10,339 bases of DNA from Flammeovirgaceae bacterium UBA4659 (GCA_002405445.1 DHLV01000073.1:1-10339); one strand, 5' to 3'. Positions 1-7,865 are shown, numbered from the stretch's first letter. Notes: generated by a model not told the origin, from the sequence alone. Numbers and translations: made by a program.

Positions 1-26
1 GGCAATGAACCAGACGAAATCGCGAA

Positions 27-1286
27 CTAGAGTTCAGCAAAAAAATTCCCGGGCAGAATTTTAAACAGCATTGGCAGCGTTAACACCCGTTGCGGCAACG
101 AGATGATCGAAAATGACGGTATCGACTTCAATACTGCGACAAGCATCTGCTGCATTTCTTTCTTTTCTGTTTCGGACAGCTCTTGAGATTTGGCTTTTTT
201 CAGAAGCTGCATCAATTCTTTGTTTTCCCTTACTTCCCGTAAAAGTTTTAAACGGTGGTTTTTCGCTACTTTAGACATGCGCTCTGCAAAACGATCACTT
301 ACCTCATCAAATTCATGCGTGCTTTGCAAAGAATTGAGTTGATCCCAGTACTCCAATACAAAGCCCTCTACCGCTATCATACTGTTTTCCAAATCTTCTC
401 CATTCATGCTCAAGTGATCTGCCAGTCGTTTCAAAAATTCCTGCTCACTCACGTCAACTCTTTTATCGGCCCAGGTGGTGAGTATTGCGATTTCCAGAAA
501 ATACTTCTTCAAAATCCAAGAGTTGTTGGTGGGCAGACCAATGTCCTCCAAGTCAATTCCTTTCTCAAAAATGCTATAAGCCTCCTTCTTTTTCTCGCGG
601 CTCAATTGCGTGCTTTGCAAAAAATAATCAAGCATTTTACGTTCCTCAAATTCTATTGTTTTGTTTGCATGGGCTGCTGCTGCAATTATCTTCACTACAG
701 AAAAGTGCAATTCGCCAAGTTCATACCTGAAAAAGTCAGAAACAATTTTATCAGCCTTGGTGTGGATCCAATGACCGAAAATAAAAACATCTAAAAAGAG
801 CAGACTATTATTGAAGAAACCCACCCAAAAATTCCCGTTACTTTTAGGCGTAATCTGCACACGCTTATCAAGGGATTTTTCTGCCAGTTCAACTGGTGTT
901 TTGGTTCGCCCAAAAAGTGTTTTAGCAGGTGTTGCCAGCTTCGGAAAAATGCTGCTGTAGAAACTACCAATATTCTCAAGTGTTGTTGAGATTACTTCGT
1001 TAAGTTGATCTGTACTCGAAATCTGACGATGATAGTACAGTAATGAGTTGCTGATGAGACCTTCGGCCAATAGTACCTTCTTCCTGTCTCGATCGCTCCA
1101 GGCAGCACTTTCGGGGTGATCAAATGAGTTCACAGCTTGGCCATACATCAAGCCGGAAGGCTGAATTACGCCATAAAGTGAATGCTCGGGATGCGATGCC
1201 TTTTTGCTTGCAGCATTTAAATCCTTGAGCGACACCTGGCGTGCAGCCAGGTAGTCCTTGAGCCATCCGGGTTTGCTGGGGTTCAT
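27..1286 (-). CDS. LETM1-related, TerB-like protein (biofilm-associated family)
   Basis: Protein of 419 aa from the first ATG. Seen: a mostly helical protein. Two stretches resemble the acidic helices of TerB-like domains (about residues 195-230, with HANKTIEFEER, and 265-295, with WADKRVDVSEQEF). A hydrophobic patch lies at about 152-172. The C-terminal tail (about 370-419) has LSETEKKEM, then a hydrophobic segment, then TLPMLFKILPGNFFAEL at the very end. That tail resembles the membrane segment of mitochondrial LETM1, which ends in a similar LFPNMLPSTF-like sequence. Known: Bacteroidota carry a family named LETM1-related biofilm-associated protein; its molecular role is unclear to me. Start choice: the frame is open upstream to a TTG at 1367 overlapping purE, but that extension has no ATG. 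The ATG at 1286 gives MNPSKPGW and sits about 32 nt below the expected start point of a promoter-like pair. Downstream partner of purK-purE. Family fairly likely; function unknown. Confidence 0.7.
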   Translation of the reverse strand: MNPSKPGWLKDYLAARQVSLKDLNAASKKASHPEHSLYGVIQPSGLMYGQAVNSFDHPESAAWSDRDRKKVLLAEGLISNSLLYYHRQISSTDQLNEVISTTLENIGSFYSSIFPKLATPAKTLFGRTKTPVELAEKSLDKRVQITPKSNGNFWVGFFNNSLLFLDVFIFGHWIHTKADKIVSDFFRYELGELHFSVVKIIAAAAHANKTIEFEERKMLDYFLQSTQLSREKKKEAYSIFEKGIDLEDIGLPTNNSWILKKYFLEIAILTTWADKRVDVSEQEFLKRLADHLSMNGEDLENSMIAVEGFVLEYWDQLNSLQSTHEFDEVSDRFAERMSKVAKNHRLKLLREVRENKELMQLLKKAKSQELSETEKKEMQQMLVAVLKSIPSFSIISLPQRVLTLPMLFKILPGNFFAEL

Positions 1287-1322
1287 ATCAGCCAAATGAC
1301 TGTATAGATAATCTTTTTTTCG

Positions 1323-1352
1323 GAAATGTAACGCTGCCTTGCCGGATTTCAA
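1323..1352 (-). promoter_or_regulatory. Candidate Bacteroidota-type promoter for the LETM1-related gene
   Basis: On the minus strand a TTG (1352-1350) is followed after 19 nt by TACATTTC (1330-1323), which matches the Bacteroidota consensus TTG-N19-TAnnTTTG at all but the last base. Transcription would start near 1318, leaving a leader of about 32 nt before the ATG at 1286. The -33 element lies at the very end of purE. Identified by eye only; the spacing makes it more credible than a lone -7 box. Confidence 0.45.
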
Positions 1353-1861
1353 CTCACATTCTTCCAACCCTTTTTCTCAATCACCTCAAACGATTCCTCC
1401 ACCTTCCGTTTCAGATTGGCTTTGAAAGCGTCCAAGCGCTTTGCCAGGGCTTTATCATGGTTGCCCAACATCTGGGCTGCCAAAATACCCGCATTCTTGG
1501 CTCCGTTCAGAGCCACGGTTGCCACCGGCACACCCGAAGGCATTTGCAGAATAGACAGCACAGAATCCCAGCCATCGATCGAATTCGATGACTTGATCGG
1601 TACACCGATAACGGGCAATGACGTAAGAGCTGCCACCATGCCAGGCAAGTGGGCTGCACCTCCTGCACCCGCAACAATCACTTTCAATCCGCGGCTGCGC
1701 GCAGAAGACGCGTAGTCTACCATGCGCTGTGGGGTGCGGTGAGCAGACACTACCGTCAGTTCGAACGGCACTTTCATCTCCTCTAAAAATTCAGCCGCCT
1801 CCTTCATGATTTTTAGATCTGACTGACTGCCCATGATGATGCCAACTGCTGCGTTGTTCAT
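1349..1861 (-). CDS. purE: N5-carboxyaminoimidazole ribonucleotide mutase
   Basis: Class I PurE, 170 aa, cytoplasmic, about the usual length. It converts N5-CAIR to CAIR (4-carboxy-AIR) in de novo purine synthesis, using the product of PurK. Seen: the phosphate/substrate loop GSQSD at residues 11-15; SAHRTP at 39-44, whose His41 corresponds to the catalytic histidine of the family; the glycine-rich [11 protein letters not shown] at 65-75; and GVPIKSS followed by [15 protein letters not shown] in the second half. The ATG overlaps the purK TGA in an ATGA tetranucleotide (1858-1861), so the two are probably translationally coupled. The family works as an octamer. The presence of purK next door fits the two-step bacterial class I route and not the vertebrate-type class II carboxylase. 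Identification is secure. Confidence 0.97.
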   Translation of the reverse strand: MNNAAVGIIMGSQSDLKIMKEAAEFLEEMKVPFELTVVSAHRTPQRMVDYASSARSRGLKVIVAGAGGAAHLPGMVAALTSLPVIGVPIKSSNSIDGWDSVLSILQMPSGVPVATVALNGAKNAGILAAQMLGNHDKALAKRLDAFKANLKRKVEESFEVIEKKGWKNVS

Positions 1862-2985
1862 GCAATTACTTTAAGTGTTTGTTTTACGAATGTCACTTTC
1901 TTTTTCAGATTTTCCATGTCGGCATCCACAATGGTAACATGCCCCATTTTCCTAAATGGCTTGGTCGTATTTTTACCATAAAGATGCACGTGTACTCCGC
2001 TTTGAGCAAGCACTTCAGTCAACCCCTCGTATTGGGCATTGCCCGTGTAGCCATCTTCACCCAGAAGATTTACCATGGCACTGGGCATAACGGTTTTGGT
2101 ACTGCCCAAAGGCCAATTGAAAATCGCCCGCAAGTGTTGCTCATATTGCGAGGTGATGTTCGCCTCAATGGTTTGGTGGCCACTGTTGTGCGGGCGGGGG
2201 GCAATTTCATTGACAAGCACTTCGCCTTGCCGTGTCACAAACATTTCGACTGCGAGCAACCCAACCATATCCAACTTTTCAATAATGCCCCTGGCCAGCC
2301 CGTCAGCCTTTTGAGCGACCGCTTCAGAAATCTGTGCAGGCGAAAAAAGGTACTCGACCAAGTTTGCTTCAGGATGAAAAACCATCTCAACTGCGGGGTA
2401 GCTCACAACCTCTCCCGATTTGCTACGGGCTACAATCACTGAAATTTCCCTTTCAAAATCGACAAGCTTCTCTAATAAGCTTGGCTTATCAAAGGCCTTT
2501 TCTATATCAGTTTCATATCTCAGTATCTGAACCCCTCTTCCATCGTAACCTTCTCTACCCAACTTGTTTACCGCAGGCAGAAAAGCACTATTCTTTATTA
2601 CATCTTCTTTTGTATCGGTCAATATGAACTCCGCAGTAGGAAATTGGTACTGGCGGTAAAACTGCTTTTGCGCACGCTTGTCTTGAATCAACTCGATCAC
2701 TTCCGGCTGCGGAAAAACCTGCTTGCCTTGCTTGGCCAGCTCTTTGAGGGCGGCCACACTCACGTTTTCAATTTCGATGGTGATCAAGTCCAAATCTCTA
2801 CCAAACGCCATTACCGTATCAAAGTCTGTAAGATTGCCATGTGTAAAATCTGAAATTTTACTGCAAGGCGCATCAGCATCCGGATCAAGCACCGAGAAAT
2901 GCAGATTGAAATCAATCGCGGACTGAATGAGCATGCGACCGAGTTGACCACCACCTAAAACACCCACCCTTTTTTCTTGTGCCAA
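1858..2985 (-). CDS. purK: 5-(carboxyamino)imidazole ribonucleotide synthase
   Basis: ATP-grasp enzyme, 375 aa, cytoplasmic. It makes N5-CAIR from AIR, bicarbonate and ATP, the step before PurE. Seen: N-terminal GGGQLGRM at residues 11-18; TIEIENV at 69-75, equivalent to the family's TFExENV; the ATP-grasp loop GYDGRG at 146-151; and the metal/substrate motif [12 protein letters not shown] at 259-270. Length is normal. The start is a TTG at 2985: an in-frame stop lies at 3016-3018, no ATG or GTG occurs between it and the TTG, and this start places the GGGQLG loop at the usual distance from the N terminus. A purine-rich GAGG just upstream comes from the junction with the peptidase stop and is closer than an ideal ribosome binding site. 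The upstream M1 peptidase gene ends 5 nt before; purE overlaps downstream. Identification is secure; the start is fairly sure. Confidence 0.96.
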   Translation of the reverse strand: MAQEKRVGVLGGGQLGRMLIQSAIDFNLHFSVLDPDADAPCSKISDFTHGNLTDFDTVMAFGRDLDLITIEIENVSVAALKELAKQGKQVFPQPEVIELIQDKRAQKQFYRQYQFPTAEFILTDTKEDVIKNSAFLPAVNKLGREGYDGRGVQILRYETDIEKAFDKPSLLEKLVDFEREISVIVARSKSGEVVSYPAVEMVFHPEANLVEYLFSPAQISEAVAQKADGLARGIIEKLDMVGLLAVEMFVTRQGEVLVNEIAPRPHNSGHQTIEANITSQYEQHLRAIFNWPLGSTKTVMPSAMVNLLGEDGYTGNAQYEGLTEVLAQSGVHVHLYGKNTTKPFRKMGHVTIVDADMENLKKKVTFVKQTLKVIA

Positions 2986-2990
2986 GGCCT

Positions 2991-5210
2991 CTAATTCTTT
3001 TTCAACTGATCGAACTTACTTTCTGCAGGCTTTTTAGGAAATACATTGTCGCTCAGATTTGTGTCGGCCGTTGCGCCATCTGGGTCAATCACAATGTTGG
3101 TCACTTCTTTCTCTTTCAAGAACACCTTCTTTACCTCACTTTCGTTGATGCGCCATATCTCTGCGGGGATATTTTCAATTTCCTTCGTACCATCCTTGTA
3201 AGTCCATTCAATAATCACAGGCGTTACCAAGCCTCCTTTATTCTTGAGTGTAATTTCGTAAAGGTTTTTGTCAACGAGCTTTTTCCTTACGTCTCCATCG
3301 TTGATCTTGTTTTTAAACTCACCATACATCCTGTCCTCGGTGTTGATCATTGTAATTTCTTGCGGGCCGTTGGCGAAGTCGGTCGCTTTGTCTTTTGGCT
3401 TAGCGGCTAAGTCGCCCTGTTTTGCTTTCACGTTCTTGTTCTCCAGACCTACTTGCTCAGAGCGCACTTTAAACCATTTTACTTCATCCAATTCCACATC
3501 TACGTTGTCTACAGTATAGAACCAACCCCTCCAAAACCAATCCAAATCAACAGCAGACGCATCCTCCATGGTGCGAAAGAAATCCGCAGGCTTGGGGTGT
3601 TTAAATGCCCACCGCTGGGCGTATTCCTTAAACGCCTTATCGAACAACTCAGGGCCCATCACCGTTTCACGCAGCAAGGTAAGCGCTGCTGATGGCTTGC
3701 CGTAAGCATTGGGACCAAAATCCTGGCCCGGAATATTGTCGGACTGCCACATGATGGGACGCATGATGTTCTTATCACCGCGCATGTACCCTGCCATGCC
3801 CTTGGGCGAACCCCAACTGATGTTGACATTCGGGTAACGTTCGCGTTTTACTTCGCGCTCCAAAAACGAGTTCAAACCCTCGTCCATCCAACTCCATTGC
3901 CGTTCATCTGAATTGACAATCATCGGAAAAAAGTTATGGCCCACCTCGTGGATGATCACGCCCACCATGCCCTCGTATGTACGCTGAGAGAAAGTGCCAT
4001 CCGGCTTCGGGCGGCCGCCATTGAAGCAGATCATAGGGTATTCCATTCCCTGGTTGGCTGTATGAACTGAATACGCTGTAGGATAGGGGTAATCAAATGT
4101 GCGTGCCGAATAAACTTCAAGGGTATTCTTAATCGCCATTGTAGACTCTTTTGCCCACAGTGGGTTACCCTCTTTTGGATATAGAGATTGAGCCAATGGC
4201 GTTTTGTCATTAACCTTAACGGCCATCGCATCCCAAATAAATTTTCTCGAAGTAGCAAAAGCAAAGTCGCGCACATTTTCTGCAGCAAAATCCCAGGTGC
4301 TCTTTCTCTTCGAACGCTCCTTTTCTTTTTTTCGCACTTCTTCTTCCGTTACAATAAATACGGGCTGGTCAAATGTCTTCTTGGCCTTTTCGAATCGCTC
4401 CAACTGTTCCTTTGTCAAAACTGCCTTCGGGTTTTGCAGCACACCAGTTGCGCCCACAATATGATCTGCGGGCACAGTAATCCGAACACGGTAGTTCCCA
4501 AACACCAGCGCGTACTCGCCCTGCCCAATAAATTGTTTATTCTGCCAGCCTTCGTAATCGTCAAACACGCACATGCGCGGAAACCATTGCGCCTCAGTGT
4601 AGAGATAGTTGCCATCTTCCGGAAAAAATTCATAACCGCCTCGTTCGCTAAACTTCATGCGGTCTTTTTCATTGTAATTCCACTCCACAATAAAACTGTA
4701 TTTGTCTCCTGTCTTCATGGGTGTTGGCAAATCAACGCGCAGCATTGTGTAGTTGATGTCAAAAGGCAAGGCTTTTCCCGTGGCAGCGTCTTTCACTGCG
4801 GTGATTTTGAAGCCACCATCATACCCGTAGGTATCTGACGACAATGGAAAGAACTTCACCGGAATGGAATCGCGCACCCGGTTAGTTTCAGTCTTGTCCG
4901 TCATATTGCCACCCGAGAGGTTATTTTGATCCAACTGCAACCACAGGTAGCGCAGCACTTCCGGGGCATTGTTGTAATAGGTGATGGTTTCTTTGCCCGT
5001 CAATAGCTGCGTCTCGTCATTGATCTCTACGTCAATGTCGTAGTCGGCACGTTGCTGCCAATAACTAGGGCCTGGTGCGCCAGAGGCGGTGCGATAACTA
5101 TTGGGGGTCGGTAACACCTGATCGAGTTGCTCAAATTTTCCCTGCCATTTTTGTTGTGCCGAAGCGGTGATCAAAAAGACAAAAAGACATAGAGTGGTAA
5201 GGGTACGCAT
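2991..5210 (-). CDS. Secreted M1-family zinc metallopeptidase (aminopeptidase-like)
   Basis: Protein of 739 aa, gluzincin (M1) family. Seen: an N-terminal signal peptide (MRTLTTLCLFVFLITASAQQ, likely cut after ASA), so it should be exported to the periplasm or beyond. The zinc motif HEVGH is at residues 421-425 with the third ligand Glu444 in WMDEG, exactly the HExxH-x18-E spacing. GMEYP at 388-392 occupies the place of the canonical GAMEN exopeptidase motif, a variant common in Bacteroidota M1 enzymes. Tyr503 in AYGKPSA is the likely transition-state tyrosine. The C-terminal part includes DPDGATADTN and NVFPKKP; no type IX secretion sorting domain is visible. Start: the frame extends to a GTG at 5252, but the ATG at 5210 puts the signal peptide at the N terminus. 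Likely role is cleavage of peptides outside the cytoplasm; specificity cannot be told. It precedes purK by 5 nt, an odd partner for a purine gene. Confidence 0.93.
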   Translation of the reverse strand: MRTLTTLCLFVFLITASAQQKWQGKFEQLDQVLPTPNSYRTASGAPGPSYWQQRADYDIDVEINDETQLLTGKETITYYNNAPEVLRYLWLQLDQNNLSGGNMTDKTETNRVRDSIPVKFFPLSSDTYGYDGGFKITAVKDAATGKALPFDINYTMLRVDLPTPMKTGDKYSFIVEWNYNEKDRMKFSERGGYEFFPEDGNYLYTEAQWFPRMCVFDDYEGWQNKQFIGQGEYALVFGNYRVRITVPADHIVGATGVLQNPKAVLTKEQLERFEKAKKTFDQPVFIVTEEEVRKKEKERSKRKSTWDFAAENVRDFAFATSRKFIWDAMAVKVNDKTPLAQSLYPKEGNPLWAKESTMAIKNTLEVYSARTFDYPYPTAYSVHTANQGMEYPMICFNGGRPKPDGTFSQRTYEGMVGVIIHEVGHNFFPMIVNSDERQWSWMDEGLNSFLEREVKRERYPNVNISWGSPKGMAGYMRGDKNIMRPIMWQSDNIPGQDFGPNAYGKPSAALTLLRETVMGPELFDKAFKEYAQRWAFKHPKPADFFRTMEDASAVDLDWFWRGWFYTVDNVDVELDEVKWFKVRSEQVGLENKNVKAKQGDLAAKPKDKATDFANGPQEITMINTEDRMYGEFKNKINDGDVRKKLVDKNLYEITLKNKGGLVTPVIIEWTYKDGTKEIENIPAEIWRINESEVKKVFLKEKEVTNIVIDPDGATADTNLSDNVFPKKPAESKFDQLKKN

Positions 5211-5228
5211 AGTCGGATTTTTAGTGGG

Positions 5229-5236
5229 TAAAAGTA
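5229..5236 (-). promoter_or_regulatory. Weak -7 box candidate for the M1 peptidase/purK/purE transcript
   Basis: Minus-strand TACTTTTA matches TAnnTTTG except for the last base and lies 18 nt upstream of the peptidase ATG. No TTG is seen at a suitable distance upstream, so this is only a tentative promoter for the leftward operon. Confidence 0.25.
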
Positions 5237-5277
5237 GCGAAAGAAGGAGCACGAAGCCACACGTTTTTTACTCGGCA

Positions 5278-5305
5278 GCACACAATTTTGTGCGGCCATC
5301 GCACA
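5278..5305. repeat. Alternating GCACA/TGTGC inverted repeats, operator-like
   Basis: Two overlapping inverted repeats share their middle arm. The first, GCACACAATTTTGTGC at 5278-5293, is a 16-nt palindrome with 14 of 16 symmetric bases. The second is TGTGCG (5289-5294) with CGCACA (5300-5305) around a 5-nt spacer. The middle TGTGC can pair with either flank. The element sits between the two divergent genes and just upstream of the gltX -7 box, hence upstream of its predicted start point. It is therefore more likely a protein-binding site on DNA than an RNA leader structure. No regulator is identified. Confidence 0.4.
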
Positions 5306-5314
5306 GGTAACTGT

Positions 5315-5322
5315 TACATTTG
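5315..5322 (+). promoter_or_regulatory. -7 box of the gltX promoter (TACATTTG)
   Basis: TACATTTG is a perfect match to the Bacteroidota TAnnTTTG element. The gltX ATG follows 22 nt after its end, which would give a short leader. The closest upstream TTG (5288-5290) is 24 nt away, longer than the preferred spacing of about 19, and lies inside the palindrome at 5278-5293. The -33 half of the promoter is therefore weak or overlaps a possible operator. Confidence 0.5.
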
Positions 5323-5344
5323 TGGATATTTTGCTCTTCAATAG

Positions 5345-6877
5345 ATGAGACCTGTTCGCGTTCGTTTTGCCCCCAGCCCTACTGGCGCACTGCACATTGG
5401 CGGTGTGCGCACTGCGCTTTACAATTTCCTGCTTGCCCGCAAACATGGCGGAACCATGATACTGCGCATTGAAGACACTGACCAGGCACGTTACGTGGAG
5501 GGCGCAGAAGAATACATTTTAGAATCCTTAAAATGGGTTGGTATTGCGATCGATGAAGGTGTAGGTACAGGCGGTCCGCATGCCCCTTACCGGCAATCAG
5601 AACGCAAAGAAATCTATCAGAAATACGCCCTGCAACTGGTTAACGAAGGCAAAGCCTACTATGCCTTTGATACTGAGGAAGAGCTGCAAGCCATGCGTAC
5701 ACGGTTAAAAGAGGAGGCGTCCGGCATACAGCAATACGGGGCAACCACCCGCATGAGCATGCGCAACTCACTGACGCTATCTGCCGGTGAGGTAGCAGAA
5801 AAAATCAACCGTGGTGAACCGTATGTTATCCGATTAAAAGTGCCGGCCGAACAAGTTGTTGAAGTAACCGACTTGATACGTGGGCATGTGAGCGTACATT
5901 CATCACAAATCGATGACAAAGTGCTGATGAAGTCAGACGGTATGCCTACCTATCACTTAGCGAATGTTGTAGACGATTACCTGATGCAAATTTCGCATGT
6001 GATCAGGGGCGAAGAGTGGTTGCCTTCGGCACCTTTACATGTGCTGCTGTATCAATCCTTCGGTTGGCAACAAGCAATGCCTCAATTTGCACACCTGCCT
6101 CTGCTATTAAAACCCGATGGAAACGGCAAACTCAGCAAACGCGATGCCGACCAAATGGGGTTTCCGATTTTCCCGCTGAATTGGAAAGATCCTCACACGC
6201 AAGAACTGGCGAAGGGCTTTTGCGAAAGCGGATACCTGCCCGAAGCACTACTCAACTTCCTGGCATTGTTGGGCTGGAACCCCGGCACCGAACAGGAGTT
6301 GTTCAGCCTGCCCCAACTCATAGATGCCTTTAGCATTGAACGCATCAGCAAAGCCGGTGCAAAGTTCGATATACAAAAAGCACAGTGGTTTAACCAACAA
6401 TACCTGCGCACAAAAACAGAAAAAGAATTGTGCCGATATCTGTATGCATCGCTGGGCGAATTGGGTATCGACTGCGAAGAGGAAAAAGCTGAAAAGATAT
6501 GCCGTGCCATGCGTGAGCGCATTACCTTTCCAAATGATATTTTTGCGAACGGCAAGTTTTTCTTTTATGCACCCAATACTTTTGACGAACAGGTGGTGCA
6601 AAAGAAATGGAATGACGAAGCGGTGGCAGTGTTGGCCGCTTACCGCGATGAATTGAATAAATCAGCTACGATCACCGCAGAAAAAGCGAAACTTGTACTG
6701 GACGGGGTATGCACAGGGTTAAACACAAGTGTTGGCAAGGTGTTGCAGGCTTTGCGGTTGGCCATCACGGGCCAGGGCTCTGGGCCTGATTTGATGTTAA
6801 CGATTGAGATCCTTGAGCCTAAAGAGGCAGCAGCACGATTGGATTTTGCCATTCAGAATATCCGGGCGAAAAAATGA
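5345..6877 (+). CDS. gltX: Glutamate--tRNA ligase
   Basis: Class I aminoacyl-tRNA synthetase, 510 aa, cytoplasmic, usual length for the phylum. It attaches glutamate to tRNA-Glu using ATP. Seen: the N-terminal signature RFAPSPTGALHIGG at residues 7-20, where HIGG is the HIGH motif (17-20); RIEDTD at 41-46, which helps recognise substrate; VIRGEEWLPSAP before the second half of the catalytic domain; and KLSKR at 262-266, the KMSKS loop. The rest is the helical anticodon-binding domain. The ATG at 5345 is the natural start because the family motif begins within a few residues. It opens a rightward operon: its TGA overlaps the next ATG. Whether it is a discriminating enzyme or also charges tRNA-Gln cannot be judged from this window. 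Confidence 0.98.
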   Translation: MRPVRVRFAPSPTGALHIGGVRTALYNFLLARKHGGTMILRIEDTDQARYVEGAEEYILESLKWVGIAIDEGVGTGGPHAPYRQSERKEIYQKYALQLVNEGKAYYAFDTEEELQAMRTRLKEEASGIQQYGATTRMSMRNSLTLSAGEVAEKINRGEPYVIRLKVPAEQVVEVTDLIRGHVSVHSSQIDDKVLMKSDGMPTYHLANVVDDYLMQISHVIRGEEWLPSAPLHVLLYQSFGWQQAMPQFAHLPLLLKPDGNGKLSKRDADQMGFPIFPLNWKDPHTQELAKGFCESGYLPEALLNFLALLGWNPGTEQELFSLPQLIDAFSIERISKAGAKFDIQKAQWFNQQYLRTKTEKELCRYLYASLGELGIDCEEEKAEKICRAMRERITFPNDIFANGKFFFYAPNTFDEQVVQKKWNDEAVAVLAAYRDELNKSATITAEKAKLVLDGVCTGLNTSVGKVLQALRLAITGQGSGPDLMLTIEILEPKEAAARLDFAIQNIRAKK

Positions 6878-7092
6878 GCAAGCGCACCAACAAAACAACC
6901 AAAATCAAGCCGAAACCCCGCGTTCACAGCGAACTGAGTGGACTTGAAGTCTCTATCAACCCTTTTGGCGAAATTCAATCAAGCATGAACATCGAAAGAA
7001 TCAACAAATTTTTGGACGAAAATGTAGACGATAAAAAACTGCTGGAAAAAGAAGAAAAAGAAAGGATTCGCAACGCAAAAAAGAAGAAATAA
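6874..7092 (+). CDS. Small lysine-rich conserved-looking protein of unknown function
   Basis: A 72-aa protein of a kind I associate with the gltX neighbourhood in Bacteroidota, but I know no function. Seen: a basic N terminus ([16 protein letters not shown]), a central segment [17 protein letters not shown] that could form a short beta hairpin, a helical segment [17 protein letters not shown], and a highly charged tail ending in KKKK. No cysteine, signal peptide or membrane segment. The strong charge would suit a nucleic-acid or ribosome contact, which is inference only. Its ATG overlaps the gltX TGA (ATGA at 6874-6877) and the AIM24-family gene begins after one base, so it is very probably translated as part of this operon. 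Confidence 0.75.
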   Translation: MSKRTNKTTKIKPKPRVHSELSGLEVSINPFGEIQSSMNIERINKFLDENVDDKKLLEKEEKERIRNAKKKK

Positions 7093-7093
7093 C

Positions 7094-7864
7094 ATGCCAA
7101 ACTCACATGTCATCGACTACCAGATCAAGGGAGAAAGCATTCAAATTGTGGAAGTAGAACTCGATCCGATGGAAACGGTAATCGCGGAAGCCGGTGCCAT
7201 GCTATACATGGAAGATGGAATCTTGTTCGAAACAAAAATGGGTGATGGGGCAGATCCTAAACAAGGGTTGTTCGATAAACTGCTGTCTGCCGGCAGCAGG
7301 TTGCTCACTGGCGAGTCGTTGTTTATGACACATTTCACAAACCGTGGAAATAAAAAATCAAAAGTTGCTTTTTCGGCTCCCTACCCCGGCACCGTTATCC
7401 CCATGGATTTGTCAACTTTTAAAGGCAATGAATTGATGGTGCAGAAAGATGGCTTTTTGTGTGCCGCGTTTGGCACAAAACTCTCCATTGCTTTCAACCG
7501 AAAGATTGGGTCGGGGCTGGTAGGTGGCGAGGGTTTCATCCTGCAAAAGCTACAAGGAGATGGCAAAGCATTCGTACATGCCGGTGGCACCGTCATCGAA
7601 AAAACATTAAATAATGAGACCCTGCGCGTTGACACGGGATGCGTGGTGGCTTTCGAGGCGCAGATTGATTTTGACGTTGAGACCTCGGGCAGCCTCAGGT
7701 CGATGGTTTTTGGAGGCGAGGGTATTTTTTTAGCTACCCTGCGTGGCTCAGGCAAAGTATGGCTGCAGTCAATGCCCATCCGAAAACTAGTGCAGGCATT
7801 GGCTCCCTATGGAAGCAACAGCCGTAAAGAAGGCAGCTCATTATTGGGTAACTTATTGGAATAA
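7094..7864 (+). CDS. AIM24 / TIGR00266 family protein
   Basis: A 256-aa all-beta-looking protein of the AIM24 family (PF01987), named after a yeast mitochondrial protein. The bacterial role is not known. Seen: the N terminus [18 protein letters not shown] with [12 protein letters not shown] at about residues 31-42; the family core [18 protein letters not shown] at about 140-157; HAGGTVIEK at 162-170; [10 protein letters not shown] at 179-188; and a second glycine-rich hairpin, [14 protein letters not shown], at 207-220. No signal peptide or membrane helix, so probably cytoplasmic or peripheral. Length is typical. It starts one nucleotide after the stop of the small lysine-rich gene and is the last gene of the gltX operon. 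Its stop lies one base from the stop of the convergent methyltransferase gene, and I see no hairpin terminator in between. Confidence 0.92.
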   Translation: MPNSHVIDYQIKGESIQIVEVELDPMETVIAEAGAMLYMEDGILFETKMGDGADPKQGLFDKLLSAGSRLLTGESLFMTHFTNRGNKKSKVAFSAPYPGTVIPMDLSTFKGNELMVQKDGFLCAAFGTKLSIAFNRKIGSGLVGGEGFILQKLQGDGKAFVHAGGTVIEKTLNNETLRVDTGCVVAFEAQIDFDVETSGSLRSMVFGGEGIFLATLRGSGKVWLQSMPIRKLVQALAPYGSNSRKEGSSLLGNLLE

Positions 7865-7865
7865 C

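Noticed and set aside
255..794. Plus-strand open frame of 179 codons opposite the LETM1-related gene
   Set aside because: Antisense shadow; cysteine- and phenylalanine-rich translation without domain pattern, while the minus strand encodes a coherent protein.
1287..1367. N-terminal extension of the LETM1-related protein from a TTG at 1367
   Set aside because: Non-ATG start overlapping purE; the promoter-like pair and the ATG at 1286 give a simpler start. Not fully excluded.
4188..4838. Plus-strand open frame of 216 codons opposite the M1 peptidase
   Set aside because: Overlaps the conserved N-terminal half of the peptidase on the other strand; translation has no recognisable motif.
5211..5252. 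Extension of the M1 peptidase to a GTG at 5252
   Set aside because: It would place 14 residues before a complete signal peptide that begins with the ATG at 5210.
5289..5305. Hairpin as an RNA leader or attenuator of gltX
   Set aside because: It lies upstream of the predicted transcription start (about 5329) and has no following T-run, so an RNA role is unlikely.
7841..7859. Direct repeat TTATTGG twice, 12 nt apart
   Set aside because: It encodes the repeated Leu-Leu of the AIM24 protein tail (LLGNLLE); too short to suggest a repeat element or attachment site.
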